Of a DNA stretch of 64,000 nt, positions 35,487 through 42,447 are shown piece by piece. Position 1 is the stretch's first letter. Each line of letters begins with the position of its first letter. Source of the DNA: Flavobacterium zhairuonense. Lineage in GTDB: Bacteria > Bacteroidota > Bacteroidia > Flavobacteriales > Flavobacteriaceae. The notes under the pieces were generated by a model. The model was not told the DNA's origin and did no database searches. It was given only the letters and a program-made list of their open reading frames with translations. The position numbers and the translations under genes were made by a program. The stretch spans positions 620,001 through 684,000 of the forward strand of contig NZ_SJSY01000076.1 of NCBI RefSeq assembly GCF_004352915.1, read 5' to 3'.

Positions 35487-37004
35487 ATGAAAAAATTAAC
35501 TATCTCATTATTAACAGCTTTACTTATTATGACGAGCTGTAATAACGATGAAAACTCAAACGGCGAACCTGAAGTTGTTGTAAACGAAAATCCTGGAACT
35601 TTTAAAGAAATTGGTTCCATCACAATTGGCGGTGAAGCTGCTGCGGAAATTTCGGCTTACTGCGAAAAAACAAAAAGACTTTTTACTGTAAACAACAGCG
35701 GAACTAATCAAATTGATGTTATCGATTTATCTGACCCAACGAAACCAACAAAAATCGGGAAAATTGATTTAGTTGCTTACGAAGGTGCTTCAAACAGCGT
35801 TTCTGTATTTGACGGAAAACTTGCTGTTGCATTAGAATCTACAGTAAACAAACAAGGAAATGGAAAAGTAGTTGTTTTCAATACTTCTGATTATAGCTTG
35901 ATCAAACAAGTTACCGTTGGTGCTTTGCCTGACATGATTACTTTCTCTCCTGACGGAAAATATATCATGACTGCTAATGAAGGCGAGCCAAACACAGACT
36001 ACACACAAGATCCGAACGGTACAATTTCTATCATTGAAACAAGTACTTATAATGTTACAACACTTGATTTTGCTTCATTTGCGAGCCAAGCAACAACATT
36101 AGCAAAAGATGGATTCAGAATTTCGAAATTTGCAAAAAGCTTCGCACAAGACATTGAACCAGAATACATCACAATTTCTGATGATTCTAAAACGGCTTGG
36201 GTAACTTTACAAGAAAACAACGGAGTTGCAAAAGTTGATTTGGCTTCAAAAACTATCACAGCTATTTATCCATTAGGTTTAAAAGATTACAATACTGCAG
36301 AAAATGCAATAGACATAAGCGACCTTGACGATAAAATTGCCTTTAATCCTTGGAAAGTGAAAGGAATGTATATGCCAGATGCTATCAGCCATTTTACGGC
36401 AAACAATGTTCCGTATTTTGTTACTGCCAATGAGGGTGATGCGAGAGAATACACAGCCTACACAGACATTAAGAGAATGAAAAGCTTAAAACTTGACGCA
36501 ACAGTTTTTCCAGATGCAACAAATATGAAACTTGACGCTAATTATGGCAGATTAAACCTTGTTGCCGATATGGGAGATACTGACGGCGATGGAGATTTAG
36601 ACGAAATGGTAAGTTTTGGAGCAAGATCTTTCTCTATTTGGAATGGAAATACAGGAAAAATTGTTTTTGACAGTAAAAATGATGTTGACAAAAAAACAAA
36701 CGAATTAGGAACTTATGACGACAAACGAAGCGATGATAAAGGTTCTGAGCCTGAAGCTGTTATTGTTGCAAAAATGGGAAGCCAAAATATCATATTTGTT
36801 GGATTAGAAAGATCAGATGCTTTTATGGTTTATGATGCTACAAACCCAACATCTCCGCAATATTTACAAACCGTAAAAACAGGTGACGCTCCAGAAGGAA
36901 TTCTTTTTATTCCAGCTTCAAAAAGTCCTACCAAAAGAAGTTTGCTGGTAGTAAGCAGTGAAGGTGACGGAAGTATAAAAATATATCAGCCAGACTTGAA
37001 ATAA
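35487..37004 (+). CDS. Choice-of-anchor I family beta-propeller lipoprotein
   Basis: 505 residues from the ATG at 35487 (MKKLTISLLTALLIMTSCNND), which gives an SPII signal with lipobox MTSC; an in-frame TTG at 35463 lies in the -7 box and was rejected. The body is a WD-like propeller of repeats such as FTVNNSGTNQIDVIDLSDPTKP, LIKQVTVGALPDMITFSPDGKYIMTANEGEP and YFVTANEGDAREY, with an acidic DTDGDGDLDEM Ca-binding-like loop at about 367-377. This is the 'choice-of-anchor I' pattern, found in secreted phosphatase-like and adhesin-like proteins. Here the anchor is lipid. The function is not established. Confidence 0.8.
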   Translation: MKKLTISLLTALLIMTSCNNDENSNGEPEVVVNENPGTFKEIGSITIGGEAAAEISAYCEKTKRLFTVNNSGTNQIDVIDLSDPTKPTKIGKIDLVAYEGASNSVSVFDGKLAVALESTVNKQGNGKVVVFNTSDYSLIKQVTVGALPDMITFSPDGKYIMTANEGEPNTDYTQDPNGTISIIETSTYNVTTLDFASFASQATTLAKDGFRISKFAKSFAQDIEPEYITISDDSKTAWVTLQENNGVAKVDLASKTITAIYPLGLKDYNTAENAIDISDLDDKIAFNPWKVKGMYMPDAISHFTANNVPYFVTANEGDAREYTAYTDIKRMKSLKLDATVFPDATNMKLDANYGRLNLVADMGDTDGDGDLDEMVSFGARSFSIWNGNTGKIVFDSKNDVDKKTNELGTYDDKRSDDKGSEPEAVIVAKMGSQNIIFVGLERSDAFMVYDATNPTSPQYLQTVKTGDAPEGILFIPASKSPTKRSLLVVSSEGDGSIKIYQPDLK

Positions 37005-37021
37005 ATCTTATCTTAAAAAGA

Positions 37022-37057
37022 AAAAAAAGGACAAAATATAAATTTTGTCCTTTTTTT
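37022..37057 (+). terminator. Terminator after choice-of-anchor gene
   Basis: A perfect 16-bp stem (37022-37037 with 37042-37057), 4-nt loop, ending in a T-run; 18 bp after the stop. Confidence 0.85.
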
Positions 37058-37205
37058 ATATCCTAAATTTTGATTTCATTAACGAATTTACATAATAAAA
37101 AGCCAAAACGTGGGAATTATGTAAGAGCAAATAGAACACATTCTAAAACCCACCACATAATTTTGTCATGAGTTTAAAATAAAAACCAACCTAAATTTGA
37201 ATATC

Positions 37206-38471
37206 ATGAAAAAGAAATTATGCTCTCTGTCCTTTTTAATAGTAGCGTTTTCAGCAAGCGCACAAAATATGACGACCACTACTACCCCTGCAGTTGATCA
37301 ATCACAATACAATAAATGGTCTATAGAATTAAATGGCGGTGTCAATAAACCGACACGAACAATGACTCCGGGTTATTCTACTGCCACTTTAAATCCGTTT
37401 CACGCCGATTTAGGTGTAAGATATATGTTTAGCCCAAAGTTTGGGGTAAAATTAGACGTTGGATACGATCAGTTTACAGAACGTGATGACACACCCGATT
37501 TTGAAAGCAGATACGTAAGAGCGAGTATTCAAGGTGTTGTAAACATTGGGCGAGCTTTAAATTTTGAAACTTGGACAAATACTATTGGTGTTTTGGCACA
37601 TGGAGGTTTTGGAGTTTCGCAAATTAGTACCGAAACTGGCCCAGGAGGTCAGGATTATATGGGACATGGAATTCTGGGTTTAACGGGTCAAATCAAATTG
37701 AGCAATAGAGTCGCTTTAACTGGCGACCTTACCGGAATTGTAAACGGAAAACAAAACTGGAACTTTGATGGAATGGGAACTACTGGAACAGGCGCATTTG
37801 ATGGTGTTTTATTAAACGCTTCTGTTGGTTTGACATTCTACTTAGGTAAAAATGAAAAACATGCCGACTGGGTTGGCGAAGAAGACAGAATCAGCGAATT
37901 GGAAAAAAGAGTGGATTTAGTTGAAACTGGACTTTTAGATACTGATAAAGATGGTGTTGCCGATTTATACGATTTAGAACCAAATAGTATTGCAGGAGTC
38001 GCAGTAAACACAAAAGGTCAATCTATTGATACCAATCAAAACGGTGTGCCAGATGAGTTAGAAAGCTATTTAGACAAAACTTACGAAAAGAAAGGCGCTG
38101 GAAGTGGAAGTCTTACAAACAGTACTGTTGAAGAATTAATCAACGGTGGTTATGTAAATGTTTATTTCGATTTCAATTCGGCTAAACCAACAAACGCTTC
38201 ATTATCTGGCGTTGATTTCTTAGTGAAATATTTGAAAAACAATCCTGGAAAATCAGCTGATATTATTGGTTATGCTGATGAAATTGGAAGCTCAAGCTAC
38301 AACACTGAACTTTCTAGAAAAAGAGCTGAAGCTGTGAAAAAAGTAGCCGTAAATGCCGGAATTGATGCTTCAAGATTGAATGTGATTGCTAACGGAGAAG
38401 ATACATCTGTTAACAAAAAATCTAAAGAAGCACGTCAAATCGTGAGAAGAGTTACTTTCCAAGTGAAGTAA
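37206..38471 (+). CDS. OmpA-family outer membrane protein
   Basis: 421 residues from the ATG at 37206 (MKKKLCSLSFLIVAFSASAQ, signal peptide). N-terminal 8-stranded-type barrel (about 35-210: WSIELNGGVNKP...FSPKFGVKLDVGYDQF), a linker with a thrombospondin type 3-like Ca loop (DTDKDGVADLYDLEP), and a C-terminal OmpA peptidoglycan-binding domain (about 310-420: VNVYFDFNSAKP, IIGYADEIGSSSYNTELSRKRAEAVKKV). It ties the outer membrane to the cell wall. Monocistronic; -7-like boxes at 37158-37165 and 37192-37199 lack good -33 partners. Confidence 0.92.
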   Translation: MKKKLCSLSFLIVAFSASAQNMTTTTTPAVDQSQYNKWSIELNGGVNKPTRTMTPGYSTATLNPFHADLGVRYMFSPKFGVKLDVGYDQFTERDDTPDFESRYVRASIQGVVNIGRALNFETWTNTIGVLAHGGFGVSQISTETGPGGQDYMGHGILGLTGQIKLSNRVALTGDLTGIVNGKQNWNFDGMGTTGTGAFDGVLLNASVGLTFYLGKNEKHADWVGEEDRISELEKRVDLVETGLLDTDKDGVADLYDLEPNSIAGVAVNTKGQSIDTNQNGVPDELESYLDKTYEKKGAGSGSLTNSTVEELINGGYVNVYFDFNSAKPTNASLSGVDFLVKYLKNNPGKSADIIGYADEIGSSSYNTELSRKRAEAVKKVAVNAGIDASRLNVIANGEDTSVNKKSKEARQIVRRVTFQVK

Positions 38472-38503
38472 TCCATATAAAGCTAAAATAAAAATTATAT
38501 TTC

Positions 38504-38657
38504 AAGCTCCAGAGGAGCAAAATATTTATAGAATTTCAATAAAATAAATGAGAAAGCTCCAGCGGAGCGACATATAAATTGTGAATATGTCGCTCCCCTG
38601 GAGCTTTTTACTGCAAATACATTTCTCTTCTATAAATATTTCGCTTCTCCGAAGCTT
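38504..38657. repeat. Nested double inverted repeat, GCTCCAGnGGAGC element
   Basis: The inner arms 38553-38575 and 38585-38607 are reverse complements at 22 of 23 positions, around CTCCAGCGGAGCGACATAT. The outer arms 38504-38529 and 38632-38657 are reverse complements with a few differences, around CTCCAGAGGAGCAAAATATT. Inner and outer arms share the core GCTCCAGnGGAGC, so one unit has been duplicated into a nested palindrome between convergent genes. Confidence 0.85.
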
Positions 38658-38660
38658 ACA

Positions 38661-38686
38661 AAAAAAGCTGCCTTTTCAGACAGCTC
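38661..38686 (-). terminator. Terminator after aguB
   Basis: AGCTG (38666-38670) pairs with CAGCT (38681-38685), followed on the - strand by seven U residues; 23 bp after the aguB stop. Confidence 0.65.
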
Positions 38687-38708
38687 TTTCCTATATAATT
38701 TTATCGAA

Positions 38709-39599
38709 TTATTTATCAATTGCTCTTTTTGTAATATCACCAAAAGCATCAATTCTTCTGTCTCTGAAAAATGGCCAGTTTTGACGAACATTTTCTTGTA
38801 AATCTAAATCAACTTCAGCAATTAAGATTTCTTCTTTGTCGTGTGACGCTTGAGCTAAAATTTCTCCTTGCGGTCCAGCGATAAATGAAGCTCCCCAAAA
38901 TTGAATTCCTTCAGTTCCTTCAAGATATTTTTCAAGACCAATTCGGTTTGCAGCTGCAACGAAAACACCATTTGCTACTGCGTGACCTTTCATTACGTTC
39001 ATCCAAGCGCCATATTGATTTTCGCCGTATTGCTCTTTTTCTTTTGGATGCCATCCAATTGCTGTTGGATAGAATAAAACTTCTGCTCCTTTTAAAGCAG
39101 TAATTCTTGCCGCTTCTGGATACCATTGATCCCAGCAAATTAATGTTCCAACAGTTCCTTTTTTAGTTTCGATAGCTTGGAAACCTAAATCACCTGGAGT
39201 GAAGTAGAATTTTTCATAGAAATGCGGATCGTCTGGAATGTGCATTTTACGGTACAAACCAGCTTCTGTACCATCTGTATCGATGATATAAGCACTGTTA
39301 TGATAGATTCCAGCCATTCTTTTTTCAAAGAAAGGAACAATGATTACAACTCCTAATTCTTTTGCCAATTCGCTAAAAGCAATAAATGAAGTACTATATA
39401 ATGGTTCTGCTAATGCAAAATTATCTACATCTTCGCTTTGGCAAAAATAATGACTGCTATATAATTCAGGCAACAAGATTACTTCAGCGCCTTGGCTTGC
39501 AGCATCTCTCACCCAGCTGATACATTTTTTAAGATTATTTTCAGCAACATCATTCAAATTTAACTGAATTACTGATATTTTATATTTTCTTTTCGGCAT
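38709..39599 (-). CDS. aguB: N-carbamoylputrescine amidase
   Basis: 296 residues from the ATG at 39599 (MPKRKYKISVIQLNLND), placed 19 nt after a strong -7 box. It hydrolyses N-carbamoylputrescine to putrescine, CO2 and ammonia. It is a nitrilase-superfamily enzyme with the triad E45 (LLPELYSSHYF), K118 (LYRKMHIPDDP) and C155 (GTLICWDQWYPE); FYFTPGDLGF is also typical. With agmatine deiminase at 34258 it completes agmatine-to-putrescine conversion. Confidence 0.93.
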   Translation of the reverse strand: MPKRKYKISVIQLNLNDVAENNLKKCISWVRDAASQGAEVILLPELYSSHYFCQSEDVDNFALAEPLYSTSFIAFSELAKELGVVIIVPFFEKRMAGIYHNSAYIIDTDGTEAGLYRKMHIPDDPHFYEKFYFTPGDLGFQAIETKKGTVGTLICWDQWYPEAARITALKGAEVLFYPTAIGWHPKEKEQYGENQYGAWMNVMKGHAVANGVFVAAANRIGLEKYLEGTEGIQFWGASFIAGPQGEILAQASHDKEEILIAEVDLDLQENVRQNWPFFRDRRIDAFGDITKRAIDK

Positions 39600-39617
39600 G
39601 ACATAAAATTTAGAGTG

Positions 39618-39647
39618 CAAAAATAACACTTTTTACAGGAATGGCAA
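39618..39647 (-). promoter_or_regulatory. Promoter of aguB
   Basis: Read on the - strand: TTG at 39647-39645, exactly 19 nt, then TATTTTTG at 39625-39618. Predicted start near 39612, giving a short leader of about 13 nt before the ATG. Confidence 0.78.
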
Positions 39648-39672
39648 AGTGGGTTTTACTTAACTTATTTAT

Positions 39673-39694
39673 AAAAAAAAGAGCTTCACAGCTC
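39673..39694 (-). terminator. Terminator after toxin pseudogene
   Basis: GAGCT (39681-39685) and AGCTC (39690-39694) form a short stem followed on the - strand by eight U residues. Confidence 0.65.
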
Positions 39695-39697
39695 CTC

Positions 39698-40017
39698 TTA
39701 TAATTGTTTTATAAAATCTCGTTTTGTAGAAAATATTTTAGAAATATAAATTACATCATTCTCTTCAAAATACAAAATCTTATAATCCCTTACTATGATT
39801 CTTCGATATTCAGGCTCGATCTCATCTTTTTGATATTGCTCACTAAAGTGTATTTTCTTAGTAGCATCCAAAATCTCATTTTTAATATTGTTTGCACCTT
39901 GAAAAGATTTCTCTTTATAGTAATTATAAATTATCTTTAATTGATATAGTAATTATAAATTATCTTTAATTGATTTTTAGCTGTATGGGTCCAAACAACT
40001 TTAAAAAACTTATCCAT
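39698..40017 (-). pseudogene. RelE/ParE-family toxin, frameshifted by a 29-bp duplication
   Basis: From the ATG at 40017 the frame reads MDKFFKVVWTHTAKNQLKII YNYYIN and hits TAA after 26 residues. If one copy of the 29-bp tandem unit at 39916-39974 is removed, the frame becomes 96 residues, continuing YNYYKEKSFQGANNIKNEIL, then HFSEQYQKDEIEPEYRRIIV and RDYKILYFEENDVIYISKIF to a stop at 39698. That is the length and pattern of ParE/RelE toxins (W-x-x-x-A...L-x-x-I-x-x-Y; R-x-I-x-V-x-D-Y-x-I-x-Y). The ATG overlaps the antitoxin stop (TAATG). Toxin activity is thus probably lost. Confidence 0.9.
39916..39974. repeat. 29-bp tandem duplication
   Basis: Two perfect adjacent copies with period 29 (for example TATAGTAATTATAAATTATC at 39916 and again at 39945). 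Since 29 is not a multiple of three, it shifts the toxin frame. Confidence 0.95.
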
Positions 40018-40262
40018 TACCAATTTTCAGATTCTTTTTCTAAATCTTCTTGCGAAATATATTCTCCCCTTTCAATCTCTAATTTTGCATTAGCCAATTG
40101 AGTTTTATATTCATTTCGAGTAATTGGTTTCCCCTCTACAGAAAATGCAACTATCTCTTCCTCTTGATAACTTTCAATAACTGCTTTTACAACTTTTAAA
40201 AGACGTTCATCAGCAGCATTAATATATTCTAACACACTATCTCTTAATTCTAAGGCTCCCAT
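40017..40262 (-). CDS. Antitoxin of a RelE/ParE-type pair
   Basis: 81 residues from the ATG at 40262 (MGALELRDSVLEYINAADER), preferred over an ATG seven codons upstream because it gives the usual opening. Residues 1-40 are helical (LLKVVKAVIESYQEEE), followed by FSVEGKPITRNEYKTQLANAKLEIERGEYISQEDLEKE, the toxin-wrapping helix expected of such antitoxins (compare the 'I-x-x-G-x-x-x-S-x-E-x-x' end of many ParD-like proteins). It ends in a TAATG overlap with the toxin gene, as TA operons do. The antitoxin frame is intact while the toxin is not. Confidence 0.8.
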   Translation of the reverse strand: MGALELRDSVLEYINAADERLLKVVKAVIESYQEEEIVAFSVEGKPITRNEYKTQLANAKLEIERGEYISQEDLEKESENW

Positions 40263-40405
40263 AATTATTTCAATTTTAATCAATCAAAGATAGAAATTTT
40301 GATCCAATTTTTATACTTAAAAAAAGGCCACTTTACATCAGCTTAAAATAAAACTTCTGCAAAATGGCTTATCAACCTAAAAATATATCAACTAAGAAAA
40401 GCTGT

Positions 40406-40816
40406 TTATTCAATCACAACTTTCTGAGTCAAGAATTCAGTTTCTGATTTTTTGAATTTGATTTCAACAGTTCCTTTTGCAGTTGCTTTGAATTTGTAAA
40501 CTGTCTTTTTTGGGTCTGGCACTTGTTGTGTACAAACTTCTGACGGATATTTTGCAATAACTTGTAATCCTTTTGCTTCACCGATTGTAGTTTCAGAAAT
40601 CTTATCGAATTCTCCACAAGCATTGTCTACAACATAAGTTACATCATAACTCAATTCGTCATTTACTTTTCCAGTAGCTGGGCCTTCAATTTTTGTGACA
40701 AATGCTGTTTTTGTTTTAACTGTTGATTCAGCTTTATCATCGTCGTTGCTGCATGAAATCAATGCAGTTGATAAAAATAATACTACTAAAACCGATTTTA
40801 ATCTAAACCTTTTCAT
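40406..40816 (-). CDS. Small lipoprotein of unknown function
   Basis: 136 residues. SPII signal (LVVLFLSTALISC, lipobox ALISC). The mature part is a single beta sandwich-like domain: VTKIEGPATGKVNDELSYDVTYVVDNACGEFDKI...YKFKATAKGTVEIKFKKSETEFLTQKVVIE, with two Cys residues that may form a disulphide. This resembles short Ig-like lipoproteins common in Flavobacteriaceae; no specific role is known. Confidence 0.7.
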   Translation of the reverse strand: MKRFRLKSVLVVLFLSTALISCSNDDDKAESTVKTKTAFVTKIEGPATGKVNDELSYDVTYVVDNACGEFDKISETTIGEAKGLQVIAKYPSEVCTQQVPDPKKTVYKFKATAKGTVEIKFKKSETEFLTQKVVIE

Positions 40817-40992
40817 ATAAAATAATAATTAATTGTTAATTACTATGAAGATGCAGTGTAGTTGCAAAGGTTGCTTGGACAAAATGTTAAATAGTTTTTC
40901 CAGAAATCCAATCCACTATATATCAGAAACTTATTTTTTGATATTTTTTTCTAAAATGTCGATATTTCTTATAAAAATAAAAACTTCTCATC

Positions 40993-41068
40993 TAGCCCCG
41001 ATCGAAGCGACATCCTTTTTCCTGCTTCTTTAGCAGGGAAAAGATACAGCGGAGAGCGGGACAGAACT
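40993..41068. repeat. Dispersed-type repeat with internal hairpin
   Basis: The block TAGCCCCGATCGAAGCG...CATCC, a hairpin CCTGCT-TCTTT-AGCAGG flanked by T-run and A-run, then ATACAGCGGAGAGCGGGAC. Its GC content is well above the surrounding sequence. This word order (AGCCCCGAT-n-GAAG ... CAGCGG-n-AGCGGG) is one I recognise as recurring in flavobacterial intergenic DNA; only one copy is in this window. The remainder of the 335-bp gap (40817-41151) holds a terminator and nothing else visible. Confidence 0.6.
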
Positions 41069-41094
41069 TGAACCGAAGACGATATTTCTGCTTC

Positions 41095-41130
41095 AAAAAA
41101 AAAAAAAACACCAGCCTCTCGACTGGTGTT
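41095..41130 (-). terminator. Rho-independent terminator of DUF808 gene
   Basis: A 9-bp GC-containing stem (41105-41113 with 41122-41130), 8-nt loop, followed on the - strand by a run of more than ten U residues. Confidence 0.9.
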
Positions 41131-41151
41131 TCGAATATCTAAAAACAGAAA

Positions 41152-42042
41152 TTAAACCGTTGTTTCTTTCTTTTTGAATATTTTTTTGAAAAGATTTACT
41201 ATTCCTAGAGTTACAAAACCTAGAACAAGTCCCGCTGTAAACTCTTTGATAATTGATGGAATGTTAATTTCTTCTGCTAGATGATGAATGTACGGGATAT
41301 AATGCACAAACAATCCTCCTGCGACCATAATCAAGGCAATTGTTCCAATTACGGTCAAAGCTTTAATTACTTTTGGAAGTGCTTGAACTAAAATATTTCC
41401 GATAAATTTTAAGACACTTTTTTCTTTTTTGCTATGCTGAATCATTTTGAAACCAACTTCGTCCATACGAACAATCAGCGCTACTATTCCGTAAACTCCC
41501 ACTGTCGCTATAACTGCAATAATTGAAACAGTAATAATCTGCGACATTAATGGTTTTCCAATCACAGTCCCTAAAGCGATAATTACGATTTCTACAGAAA
41601 GAATAAAATCAGTAACAATTGCCGATTTTACTTTGTCTTTTTCGATTACCAAAATTTCTTCTTCGGTAAGAACTTCATCAGTTATTCCTTCTGATTCTTC
41701 ATGTGCATGAGGAAAAAAGAACTCGTAGATTTTTTCGGCTCCTTCATACGCCAAAAACAATCCTCCCAAAACCAAAATTACCATTATCGCAATTGGAAAA
41801 AATGCGCTTAATAAAAATGCAATTGGAAGAATAATAATTTTATTCAATAACGAACCTTTACTGATTGCCCATAATACAGGAAGTTCTCGAGATGATGCAA
41901 ATCCTGAAGCTTTTTCGGCATTTACAGCCAAATCATCTCCTAAAATTCCAGCTGTTTTTTTTGCTGCAACTTTACTCATTACTGCAACATCATCCATAAT
42001 TGCTGCGATATCATCTAACAAGGCGAAAAAACCTGAACCCAT
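41152..42042 (-). CDS. DUF808 family inner membrane protein
   Basis: 296 residues, normal for the family (E. coli YedI). It opens GSGFFALLDDIAAIMDDVAVMSKVAAKKTAGILGDDLAVNA, the DUF808 signature, then KASGFASSRELPVLWAISKGSLLNKIIILP. About seven membrane segments follow, including ALTVIGTIALIMVAGGLFVHYIPYI. The function is unknown; some members have been linked to membrane homeostasis. The last residues (LFKKIFKKKETTV) are strongly basic and cytoplasmic. Confidence 0.88.
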   Translation of the reverse strand: MGSGFFALLDDIAAIMDDVAVMSKVAAKKTAGILGDDLAVNAEKASGFASSRELPVLWAISKGSLLNKIIILPIAFLLSAFFPIAIMVILVLGGLFLAYEGAEKIYEFFFPHAHEESEGITDEVLTEEEILVIEKDKVKSAIVTDFILSVEIVIIALGTVIGKPLMSQIITVSIIAVIATVGVYGIVALIVRMDEVGFKMIQHSKKEKSVLKFIGNILVQALPKVIKALTVIGTIALIMVAGGLFVHYIPYIHHLAEEINIPSIIKEFTAGLVLGFVTLGIVNLFKKIFKKKETTV

Positions 42043-42161
42043 TTTTTAAAATTTATTTTTAGTGATGCGAATCTAGACAATTTGCCTTAATCTGCCCAAT
42101 AATCGAGCATCAAAATTTGTATTTTTATTCCTATTTTTCTGCTTTGTGGTTAAAACCAACT

Positions 42162-42281
42162 CTAACTGCATTGCCCTAAAAGAACCCATAGAATAATAAA
42201 AACAATGATTGTTCCGAAGCATCCGCCTCCTAATTTTTTAGCGCCATATCCCGCTAGCAATCCTCTAAAAATATTGTTCAT
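42162..42281 (-). CDS. 39-residue single-pass membrane protein
   Basis: A short frame, 39 codons plus stop: MNNIFRGLLAGYGAKKLGGG, then CFGT and a hydrophobic helix IIVFIILWVLLGQCS. The layout, a short amphipathic and glycine-rich lead, a GGGC turn and one membrane helix, is protein-like, and the frame is free of rare features. It lies between the DUF808 and clpB genes, same strand. It resembles small uncharacterised flavobacterial proteins; function unknown. Confidence 0.6.
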   Translation of the reverse strand: MNNIFRGLLAGYGAKKLGGGCFGTIIVFIILWVLLGQCS

Positions 42282-42398
42282 GTTTTTAATTTTTAAATTA
42301 ATAATTCACTGATTTTTAAAAACTTAAAATTGAATATTTCTTCAAAATTTGTTGTTATAAAAATTACTCAAAAAGTTTCAGAATTTGCGGATAAAAAA

Positions 42399-42426
42399 AA
42401 AGCACCAATCTTTCGACTGATGCTTT
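42399..42426 (-). terminator. Terminator after clpB
   Basis: A 12-bp stem with two G-U type mismatches (42399-42410 with 42415-42426), 4-nt loop, followed on the - strand by a U-run; 22 bp after the clpB stop. Confidence 0.8.
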
Positions 42427-42447
42427 CCTAAGAGTGACATTAAAAAT

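Noticed and set aside
38581-38784. 67-codon + strand frame after the OmpA gene
   Set aside because: It is made of the nested palindrome and the antisense of aguB; no support as a gene.
40833-41033. 66-codon + strand frame in the gap after the small lipoprotein
   Set aside because: Its end lies in the repeat at 40993, composition is AT-driven with no domain pattern; treated as chance.
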